The position numbers and the translations under genes are program-made. From positions 1 to 5,089 of the forward strand of contig JALONE010000115.1 in NCBI GenBank assembly GCA_025455125.1: a stretch of 5,089 nt of DNA. Reading direction: 5' to 3'. Positions within the stretch are counted from its first letter, which is position 1; each line of letters starts with the position of its first letter. Below, piece after piece: positions 1 through 5,089 of this stretch. The notes beneath the pieces are model-generated. The model was not told where the DNA came from. It saw nothing but the letters and a program-made list of their open reading frames with translations, and ran no database searches. The stretch is from Bacteroidota bacterium (GTDB taxonomy: Bacteria > Bacteroidota > Ignavibacteria > UBA10030).

Positions 1-464
1 CCCCCCATCTTGACGAACAGGCTGGCTCCCTGCGAGTGCCGCTCGGCGATGGCGTCGAGTTCCGTGTTGACGATCTCCTGCAAGACCTCCGGATCGGTGC
101 CGTCGATCGCGTGGCGGAGAAACTTCCGCATGAACGCATTCTCGACGCGATGGAGTTCCTTTTCGAGCGACAGCAGACCGTCGCGGCGCGAAATGGAGGA
201 GTACCGAACAAGGTCTTCGATCGCTTGCTTCACCTCGAACTGCGGCGGGACCATCGAGAGCTTGATGAGGAACGGAACCGTGCGCATTCGCTCGGAGGTC
301 GTGCCGATCATCGCCGCGGCGATCGTTCCGCCGAAGACGATGATCATCGCCGGGCCGAGCAGGAGCGCCCCCATCGTTCCCCCCTCGAGAAGGAAGGAGC
401 CGAAGATCGCGCCGAATCCGAGGACCAATCCGCCAACGGTCGATATGTCGATGCGGGATTTCAC
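1..464 (-). CDS. motA: MotA flagellar motor stator protein, N-terminal 154 residues (3' end beyond window)
   Basis: MotA is the inner-membrane stator subunit that, with MotB, conducts ions and pushes on FliG to turn the flagellum. This gene has no ATG at its start. I read it from a GTG at 464, one base after the flgL stop, giving VKSRIDISTVGGLVLGFGAI and an open frame to the window edge. Two hydrophobic segments are visible (about residues 9-26 and 32-54), matching the first two of four MotA helices. A cytoplasmic region follows with the family motif SRRDGLLSLE (residues 92-101); R93/R94 and E101 sit where the FliG-contacting Arg and Glu of Escherichia coli MotA lie. The family usually has about 250-290 residues, so roughly 100 or more are missing to the left. 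No good Shine-Dalgarno precedes the GTG, which suggests translational coupling to flgL. The family call is firm; whether it uses protons or sodium cannot be decided from this fragment. Confidence 0.93.
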   Translation of the reverse strand, partial: MKSRIDISTVGGLVLGFGAIFGSFLLEGGTMGALLLGPAMIIVFGGTIAAAMIGTTSERMRTVPFLIKLSMVPPQFEVKQAIEDLVRYSSISRRDGLLSLEKELHRVENAFMRKFLRHAIDGTDPEVLQEIVNTELDAIAERHSQGASLFVKMG

Positions 465-465
465 G

Positions 466-1353
466 TCAGCGCAGGAAGTCCAGCAACGATTTCGGAAGGA
501 TGCGTGCCATCGTATTCAACGCCGCGTCGAGCATCAATTCGCCCCGCTTCATTTCGGTGATGGCTTCCGCCACATCGGTGTCCTGTTCGATGGAGAGCAG
601 GCTCCGCAGCTGCGTTTCCTGCGACGCGAGGAAGGCTTCGTTCGCCGTCATCGTGTTCACGAACATCCCCGCCTTCCCCGCTTTCGTCAGCATGTAATCA
701 AGTTGAGCCGAGACTTCGTCGATATCCGCGGCCGTCGGGATGGTCCCCGCCGCCATCGCATCGCGGATGCGAATGATCGTGTCGAAGAGCGTCGTTCCCT
801 GGAACGCCTCGTCTCCGGGAATATTCGACTGCTGTGTGATCCCTTCACCGACCGGGTATGCGATGATACCGTCGATGCCGTTGGGATTCGCCGTCACCGC
901 CGTCCGCGCGGCGTCAAGCGTGAAGGGGCGTTCCAGCGTGTTGGTCCCGCCGAAGATGTACTTCCCGTTGAAGCGGGTGTTCGCCATATCGACCAGATCG
1001 CCGAGAATGGCGTCCGCACTCGTTGCGAAGGAAGGCAGCGTTTCGATATTGGCGGAATTGTTCGCGCGCACGAGCAGGCCCTTCAACCCGAGGAGCGAAT
1101 CGCTGATGCTGCCGAGCGTTTCCGAGGTTGCCTGGAGGAAAGATTGTCCGTCGGCATTGCTGCGCTGATACTGCTCGTTCGCTTCCAGGAGCGCCTGGAA
1201 CCGGAGGATACCGTCCGTCGCGCGGGGATCGTCCGACGGCTTCAGCACGCGCTTGCCCGAGGCGATCTTGCTCTGGAGGTCCGCGACCCGCTGACGGGTG
1301 TTCTGGACGTTGTTCAGGTATTGTGTGGCGAGATGATTTTCCGTGACACGCAT
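466..1353 (-). CDS. flgL: FlgL, hook-filament junction protein (HAP3)
   Basis: FlgL is the second of two adaptor proteins between hook and filament and is exported by the flagellar type III apparatus. The 295-residue product has the flagellin-like ends of the family: an N-terminal helical region beginning MRVTENHL, the motif SGKRVLKPSDDP (residues 32-43), NTRFNGKYIFGG (125-136), and a C-terminal helix ending in SLLDFLR. Its length is close to the usual 300 or so, so it is complete. The ATG at 1353 is preferred because FlgL proteins typically begin MR(I/V)T. An in-frame GTG at 1359 overlaps the flgK stop as GTGA and would add two residues (M-I). Neither start has a strong Shine-Dalgarno, so translation probably depends on ribosomes finishing flgK. 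The less conserved middle (about 140-215) is where the surface domain would lie. Simple flagellin is the main alternative, but position after flgK and the SLLDFLR end favour FlgL. Confidence 0.95.
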   Translation of the reverse strand: MRVTENHLATQYLNNVQNTRQRVADLQSKIASGKRVLKPSDDPRATDGILRFQALLEANEQYQRSNADGQSFLQATSETLGSISDSLLGLKGLLVRANNSANIETLPSFATSADAILGDLVDMANTRFNGKYIFGGTNTLERPFTLDAARTAVTANPNGIDGIIAYPVGEGITQQSNIPGDEAFQGTTLFDTIIRIRDAMAAGTIPTAADIDEVSAQLDYMLTKAGKAGMFVNTMTANEAFLASQETQLRSLLSIEQDTDVAEAITEMKRGELMLDAALNTMARILPKSLLDFLR

Positions 1354-1355
1354 GA

Positions 1356-2723
1356 TCACACCAGATCGATAATGGTTTGCATCATTTCGTCGACCGTCGA
1401 CACGAGTCGTGCCGAGGCGTCGAACGCCCGCTGATACTTGATGAGGTTCGTCATTTCCTCATCGATCGAAACGCCCGAGACCGAATTCCGTTGGTTCTCG
1501 AGCTGCGTCACGATCAGCTGTTGGGTGCTTTCCTGGTAGCCGGCCTGATTGATCGCAGAGCCGATCGCGCTGACGAGATTGTTGTAGAATTGCGGGATCG
1601 TCGTGACGCCGCCGTCGAGGACCATCGCGCTCTTCTGCGCGGCGAGCGCGAGGGCGACATCGTTGTTCCCCGGTCGGCCGTCGGAGGACGTCGCGATGGC
1701 GGCCGGATTGGTCAGCAGGAACGGATTGATGTCGATGGTCGCCGCATCGGTTCCGACGAAGAAATCGTTTCCTGTCAACGGCGGCGTCCCAAGGCCGAAT
1801 CCGGCACGATGGGCATTGTTGACCGTCGTGATCATCGCCGATGCGAGTTGATGCACTTTGTCGATGTAGTCGGGGATCACCCGATTGAACATCTCGACGT
1901 CGCCGCCCAGCGATCCCGAAATGACGCTGAGCGCACGGGGGGAATTGCCCGGGCGAATGACGACCTGACCGTTCTCGATCGAAGCGACCACATCCGTGGA
2001 GAGTCCGCGCGAAGCCACTTCGGCGCCGCCGATGGATACGATCATCGACCCATTGGTATCCTCGTTGGCGCTGATGCGGACGATCTTCGAGAGTTCGTCC
2101 AGCTTCATGTCCCGCTTGTCCTTCAGGTCGCTCGGCTCATCACCGCCGGAAAGCGCCGTGACGATCTGGAGGTCGAGTTGACCGATCTCCTTGGTGAGCC
2201 GGTTGATGTCCGCCACCTTGGCATTCACGTCGTTGAGAATGTCCCCGTGGAGCTGCGTGAGATTCTTGTTGAGCTGATGGAACGACTGCGACAGCAGGGT
2301 TCCCTGCTGTAGGACGTTGCTTCGGTACGCGGATTCTTCAGGATGGAGCGCGAGTTCGTTGAACGCGTTGTAGAAACGGTTGAGCGAAGCACTCAAGCCA
2401 TTGTCCGCAGGCTCGTTCAACACGGCTTCGACCTGTCCAAGGATCTTTTGCTGTGACGCTGCCGACCCGAGAGTATCGCTCGCTCCGCGGATCTGCTGGT
2501 CGATGAAACCTTCGCGGACGCGGCCGATGCGGCTGGTGATGACGCCAGTGCCGACAAAGCCGAACGCGGTGCGCATCGGATCGGTCGGGGCGAATTCCAC
2601 GCGCTGGCGGGAAAATCCGGGCGTTCCGGCGTTGGAGATGTTGTGGCCGGTGGTATTGATGGCGAGACGCTGGGCCGTCAATGAGCGCCGGGCGATCTCC
2701 AGGATGTTCGACAAGCTAGCCAT
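1356..2723 (-). CDS. flgK: FlgK, hook-associated protein 1 (HAP1)
   Basis: FlgK is the first junction protein placed on the finished hook; FlgL and then the filament follow. The 455-residue product shows both conserved ends of the rod/hook/HAP family. The N-terminus carries the rod-protein signature around HNISNAGTPGFSRQ (residues 27-40). The C-terminus carries SGVSIDEEMTNLIKYQRAFDASARLV (416-441) followed by a helix to the end. Between them are a helical stretch (about 90-215), a likely beta-rich stretch (about 220-275), and HRAGFGL (305-311) with a following FF. Enteric FlgK is nearly 550 residues; this one is about 90 shorter with both ends intact, so the shortening must fall in the variable middle domains rather than reflect a broken gene. 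The ATG at 2723 has a good Shine-Dalgarno (GAGG) a few bases upstream. It lies 18 bases after flgN and its stop abuts the flgL start. Confidence 0.97.
   Translation of the reverse strand: MASLSNILEIARRSLTAQRLAINTTGHNISNAGTPGFSRQRVEFAPTDPMRTAFGFVGTGVITSRIGRVREGFIDQQIRGASDTLGSAASQQKILGQVEAVLNEPADNGLSASLNRFYNAFNELALHPEESAYRSNVLQQGTLLSQSFHQLNKNLTQLHGDILNDVNAKVADINRLTKEIGQLDLQIVTALSGGDEPSDLKDKRDMKLDELSKIVRISANEDTNGSMIVSIGGAEVASRGLSTDVVASIENGQVVIRPGNSPRALSVISGSLGGDVEMFNRVIPDYIDKVHQLASAMITTVNNAHRAGFGLGTPPLTGNDFFVGTDAATIDINPFLLTNPAAIATSSDGRPGNNDVALALAAQKSAMVLDGGVTTIPQFYNNLVSAIGSAINQAGYQESTQQLIVTQLENQRNSVSGVSIDEEMTNLIKYQRAFDASARLVSTVDEMMQTIIDLV
2291..2310. repeat. Perfect inverted repeat inside flgK
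   Basis: ACAGCAGGG and its exact reverse complement CCCTGCTGT are separated by only TT, making a 20-base near-palindrome within flgK (around codons 139-145, Gln-Gln-Gly-Thr-Leu-Leu). In RNA it could form an 8-base stem with a four-base loop. No T-run follows on the minus strand, so it does not look like an intrinsic terminator. It may simply reflect CAG (Gln) and CTG (Leu) codon choice. Confidence 0.55.
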
Positions 2724-2727
2724 GCGA

Positions 2728-2732
2728 ACCTC
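2728..2732 (-). promoter_or_regulatory. Shine-Dalgarno of flgK
   Basis: On the minus strand the sequence reads CCCGAGGTTCGCATG, placing GAGG(T) 4-5 bases before the flgK ATG. It lies in the only real intergenic gap of the window, 18 bases long. This supports the ATG at 2723 and suggests flgK is initiated independently, unlike its neighbours. The gap is too short to hold a sigma-28 promoter, and I see none in it. Confidence 0.7.
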
Positions 2733-2741
2733 GGGACGCGG

Positions 2742-3122
2742 TCAGATGCGCGCGTCGATCAACTTGCGTGAGAAATCCTCCGTCAGGATCTTGATGTTCT
2801 GATGGACGAACTTCATGGAATGCTCGAGCAGAGTGCGATTCTGTTTGTTCAAATCGCTGATCTCCTGCGCGAGTCGCTTCAGCTTCTTCGCCGCCGGCGG
2901 AAGAGCGCCGTCGTCGATGGACGCGGTTCCCATCAGGCGCACGCGTTCCTTCTCGAGAGCTTCAAAAGGACGGAGCAGATCCTCTTGTTGTTCGAGAATC
3001 GTGCGCAGCGCCGCTTCCTGAAAGTGCACGATGGCATTCTGTTGCTGGCGGACCAACCCCAGAAGCACTTCTGCGATCTCCGCCTCGGTGCGGACGACCT
3101 CTTCCAAGTTCTCATTCGCCAT
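2742..3122 (-). CDS. flgN: FlgN-like export chaperone for FlgK/FlgL
   Basis: This small protein of 126 residues sits between flgJ and flgK. FlgN-family proteins are cytoplasmic helical chaperones that hold FlgK and FlgL unfolded and deliver them to the flagellar export gate. The product looks right for this: no signal peptide or membrane segment, almost wholly helical, rich in Glu, Gln, Leu and Lys, with a long heptad-like helix (about residues 10-65), a short Gly/Pro break (72-77) and a second helix containing NRTLLEHSMKFVHQNIKILTE (95-115), typical of the family's C-terminal region. The ATG at 3122 is chosen because AGGAG precedes it by 10 bases; an in-frame ATG at 3143 would add seven residues but has no Shine-Dalgarno and would deepen the overlap with flgJ from 11 to 32 bases. 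The sequence of this family is poorly conserved, so the name rests on size, helical pattern and position directly ahead of its expected clients. Confidence 0.8.
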   Translation of the reverse strand: MANENLEEVVRTEAEIAEVLLGLVRQQQNAIVHFQEAALRTILEQQEDLLRPFEALEKERVRLMGTASIDDGALPPAAKKLKRLAQEISDLNKQNRTLLEHSMKFVHQNIKILTEDFSRKLIDARI

Positions 3123-4047
3123 GAGTTGCGATCTCCTGTTCATACTGTTTCACATAATGCAGCACTCGGTTGACATAGTCGCGCGTCTCGCGGTACGGCG
3201 GGATCCCCTTGTGACGCTCCACCGCACCGGGACCGGCGTTGTACGACGCAAGCGCAAGTTTCAGGTCCCCATCGAACCGCTCGAGCATCTTCTTCAAATA
3301 CTTCGTGCCGCCGTTGATGTTCTCCTCGGGATCCCACACGTTCTTCACTCCCATGTCCGCCGCCGTCGAATCGATCAGTTGCATCAGCCCCTTGGCCTCC
3401 TTGGAGGAGCGGGCGTTCGCCTTGCCGGCCGATTCTGTCGCGATGACCGCCTTGATCAGCACCGGATCAACCCCGTGCGCCTGCGCGGCGGTATCAATGA
3501 TCGTTTCGTACGTCGCAAGCCGTTCTGCAATGCGGGACTTCGGCTTCGCGACAGCGGTCGCATCGGTCACCGCGTCCAATCGCTCCGGCTTGACCGACGC
3601 CGGGAGAGCCGTCTGCGCCGGCGGAGTGGACACAGGAATCGGTGCTGGAGCAGGCTGCGCCGTCACTTGCGGCTGTGCGATCACACGGGCTTTCGGCACC
3701 TCCGGGATGACGCGATCGAGTTCCGGAATTGTCCGGAGCTGCGTCGGCAACGGTTCGCCGGTCAACCGGCGATACAAGGATTCGGCAAGGCCGAATTGGC
3801 TCTGATTCGTGATGTGCTTCGAGAGCTCGCTGTCGAACATTCCTTCCCACATGTCGCCGCCCAAGCCGTCATCCATCAGGTCTGACTTCTGGACGCTGTT
3901 CCGCATGTTCTTCAGCATGTAGCCGACAAGAACGGCCTCGAAGTCCTTGACGGCCTTCTGCAGTCGCAGCTTGTCCGTCGCATCGAACTTCGGCCGGTCT
4001 GCGGCCGTCGCCGCTTTCGTGTCGATATGTGTGCCTTCGATCGGCAT
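3112..4047 (-). CDS. flgJ: FlgJ: rod-binding domain fused to an SLT-type lytic transglycosylase
   Basis: FlgJ caps the growing rod in the periplasm and cuts peptidoglycan so that it can pass. The 311-residue product has three parts. Residues about 25-95 form the rod-binding domain, with KAVKDFEAVLVGYMLKNMR (31-49), GGDMWEGMFDSEL (63-75) and FGLAESLYRRL (85-95). Residues about 100-165 are a Pro/Ala/Val-rich linker. Residues about 178-305 are a goose-lysozyme-like transglycosylase domain: IATESAGKANARSS (202-215) with likely catalytic Glu205, GLMQL (220-224), NINGGTKYL (243-251), ASYNAGPGAV (267-276) and YRETRDYV (285-292). Enteric FlgJ is of similar length but ends in an unrelated glucosaminidase (GH73) domain. 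Start and flgI stop share one base (TGATG), so initiation is probably coupled; the only GGAG lies about 14 bases upstream. No signal peptide is seen, as in known FlgJ proteins, which use the flagellar export route. The stop lies inside flgN. Confidence 0.95.
   Translation of the reverse strand: MPIEGTHIDTKAATAADRPKFDATDKLRLQKAVKDFEAVLVGYMLKNMRNSVQKSDLMDDGLGGDMWEGMFDSELSKHITNQSQFGLAESLYRRLTGEPLPTQLRTIPELDRVIPEVPKARVIAQPQVTAQPAPAPIPVSTPPAQTALPASVKPERLDAVTDATAVAKPKSRIAERLATYETIIDTAAQAHGVDPVLIKAVIATESAGKANARSSKEAKGLMQLIDSTAADMGVKNVWDPEENINGGTKYLKKMLERFDGDLKLALASYNAGPGAVERHKGIPPYRETRDYVNRVLHYVKQYEQEIATHGE
3133..3137 (-). promoter_or_regulatory. Shine-Dalgarno of flgN, inside the flgJ 3' end
   Basis: The minus strand reads AGGAG followed by ten bases and then ATG at 3122. 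The site lies within the last codons of flgJ. It decides the flgN start: the upstream in-frame ATG at 3143 is preceded by AAACAGT with no purine-rich match. A ten-base spacing is slightly long but usable. Confidence 0.6.
3756..3771. repeat. Short GC-rich inverted repeat inside flgJ
   Basis: CGCCGGT and ACCGGCG flank a two-base centre (CA), giving a 16-base near-palindrome in flgJ at the boundary between the rod-binding domain and the linker (residues about 93-98, RRLTGE). There is no following T-run on the minus strand. In GC-rich coding sequence such short repeats arise by chance, and I assign no function. Confidence 0.4.
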
Positions 4048-5089
4048 CAGATGATGACCAACTCCGCTTTCAGCGCTCCAGATTCGCGCAACGCCTGGAA
4101 GATGGCAATGACGTCGCGCGGCGAGACCTTCATCGCATTCAACGCTTTCGCAACTTCCTGCACCGTCGCGGCTCCTTCGATCGCGTAGACGCCGGTGCTA
4201 TCCTCACCCGCCCGCACGGTCGACATGCGCTCGACGACCGTCTGTCCGCCGGAGAGTGCCGTCGGCTGGGAGATGATCGGCTGGGTTTGGATCTCGATAT
4301 TCAGTCCGCCGTGCGAGATCGCAACGGGAAGGATGGTGACCGTTCCTCCGATCACGATCGTTCCGGTCCGCTCATTGATGATCACGCGTGCAGCGACGTC
4401 CGGATCGATCTCCAATTGCTCGATGGCCGCGACAAACTCGACCAGTTTTCCGTCTGCGCGATACGCCTCCGGGACTCCGACCGCGATCGTCGCACCGTCT
4501 TTCGCGGCCGCGATGGTTCCGCCGAACTTCGTATTGATCGCTTCGGCAACGCGCGTTGCGGTCGTGAAATCGGACTGCATCAGCACGACGAAGAGTGCAT
4601 TGTCCTTGCTGAACTGTGCATCCACCGCACGCTCCAGCACAGCGCCGCCGGGGACGCGTCCCGCCGCCGTATGGTTTCGCCGGAGTTCGCTGCCGTTTGC
4701 ACGCACGCTCATCCCGCCAACAGAGAGCGGACCTTGCGCCATGGCATACACGGCGCCGTCGATCCCGGAGAGCGGCGTCATGAGAAGTGTTCCCCCCTGC
4801 AAACCGGTCGCATCACCGAGCGATGAGACGGTGACATCAATGACGCCTCCTTCTTTGGCGAATCCGGGGACGACCGCCGTGACAATGACAGCCGCGACGT
4901 TGCGCAGCCGAAGATCATCCTGTGGAACGGTGATCCCGAATCGCTTCAGCATGCTCGACACCGACTGCAGCGTGAACGTCGAACGCTGCGAATCACCGGT
5001 GCCGTTCAATCCCACGACAAGTCCGTAGCCGATGATCTGCTGGCTGCGGACTCCCTGCACGTAGGCGATATCCTTGACACGAGAGCGGC
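4047..5089 (-). CDS. flgI: FlgI, flagellar P-ring protein (5' end beyond window)
   Basis: FlgI forms the P-ring, the periplasmic bushing around the rod in the peptidoglycan layer, and pairs with the FlgH L-ring of the outer membrane. The frame is open to the right edge, giving 346 visible residues. The first are RSRVKDIAYVQGVRS, which corresponds to the start of the mature protein (family pattern R(V/I)KD(I/L)A..QGVR), so only the signal peptide and a few residues are missing; the GTG at 5060 is an internal valine, not the start. Other family marks are IIGYGLVVGLNGTGD (visible residues 18-32), SSLGDATGLQGG (88-99) running into a TPL.G.DG.VYA.AQG pattern, INERTGTIVIGG (237-248), and the end SPRDVIAIFQALRESGALKAELVII. 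The C-terminus is complete and its TGA overlaps the flgJ ATG by one base. A P-ring gene implies a cell with an outer membrane. FlgI is not readily confused with any other family. Confidence 0.97.
   Translation of the reverse strand, partial: RSRVKDIAYVQGVRSQQIIGYGLVVGLNGTGDSQRSTFTLQSVSSMLKRFGITVPQDDLRLRNVAAVIVTAVVPGFAKEGGVIDVTVSSLGDATGLQGGTLLMTPLSGIDGAVYAMAQGPLSVGGMSVRANGSELRRNHTAAGRVPGGAVLERAVDAQFSKDNALFVVLMQSDFTTATRVAEAINTKFGGTIAAAKDGATIAVGVPEAYRADGKLVEFVAAIEQLEIDPDVAARVIINERTGTIVIGGTVTILPVAISHGGLNIEIQTQPIISQPTALSGGQTVVERMSTVRAGEDSTGVYAIEGAATVQEVAKALNAMKVSPRDVIAIFQALRESGALKAELVII

Noticed and set aside
10..1434. A 474-residue plus-strand open frame opposite motA, flgL and the end of flgK
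   Set aside because: It runs across three well-supported minus-strand genes, is very rich in Arg, and shows no domain I recognise. It is an antisense shadow produced by GC-rich third positions.
1377..2312. A 311-residue plus-strand open frame opposite flgK
   Set aside because: It is antisense to conserved FlgK sequence, is dominated by Arg, Asp, His and Val as expected of an antisense frame, and has no recognisable motif.
2724..2741. Possible sigma-28 class promoter between flgN and flgK
   Set aside because: The gap is 18 bases, and neither it nor the adjoining end of flgN shows a TAAA ... GCCGATAA type pattern. Only a ribosome-binding site is visible.
3678..3735. Proline/alanine-rich stretch near the middle of flgJ as a sign of frameshift or junk
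   Set aside because: The frame continues unbroken into a complete transglycosylase domain; the composition is that of an ordinary interdomain linker.
3031..5028. Several plus-strand open frames of 188-284 residues opposite flgJ and flgI
   Set aside because: All are opposite strongly conserved FlgJ and FlgI codons and have either Arg/His-rich or Ser/Thr/Ala-rich shadow composition with no domain signature.
5058..5060. GTG as the true start of flgI
   Set aside because: The frame stays open upstream and encodes RVKDIAY, conserved mature FlgI sequence, so the codon is internal and the real start with its signal peptide lies outside the window.

Overview
The window is a stretch of a bacterial flagellar gene cluster. 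Every gene lies on the minus strand, so transcription runs from the right edge to the left edge. In reading order the genes are flgI (P-ring, 5' end cut off by the window), flgJ (rod cap plus peptidoglycan lytic enzyme), a flgN-like export chaperone, flgK and flgL (the two hook-filament junction proteins), and motA (stator subunit, 3' end cut off). There are no RNA genes, mobile elements, CRISPR arrays or terminators that I can support. No non-coding gap exceeds 18 bases, so no intergenic region needs separate description.

The genes are packed as one transcription unit. flgI and flgJ share one base (TGATG). flgJ and flgN overlap by 11 bases. flgN and flgK are separated by 18 bases that carry a clear Shine-Dalgarno. 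flgK and flgL are separated by 2 bases (or overlap by GTGA, depending on the start chosen). flgL and motA are 1 base apart. No promoter was recognised inside the window; the operon promoter is presumably upstream of flgI, beyond the right edge.

The genes follow the order in which the flagellum is built through the cell wall. FlgI forms the bushing in the peptidoglycan layer. FlgJ caps the growing rod and opens the wall for it. FlgN would escort FlgK and FlgL to the export apparatus. FlgK and FlgL join hook to filament. MotA, with a MotB not seen here, would drive rotation.

A P-ring gene implies a diderm (Gram-negative type) cell. The moderately high GC, the FlgJ with a lytic transglycosylase domain instead of the enteric glucosaminidase, the short FlgK, and motA directly behind flgL all point away from enteric bacteria. 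I cannot name the phylum from this sequence alone; a deltaproteobacterial-type lineage or the Bacteroidota/Ignavibacteria and related phyla are guesses only. The content is well-known machinery with some unusual arrangement, and I see no sign of an undescribed system.
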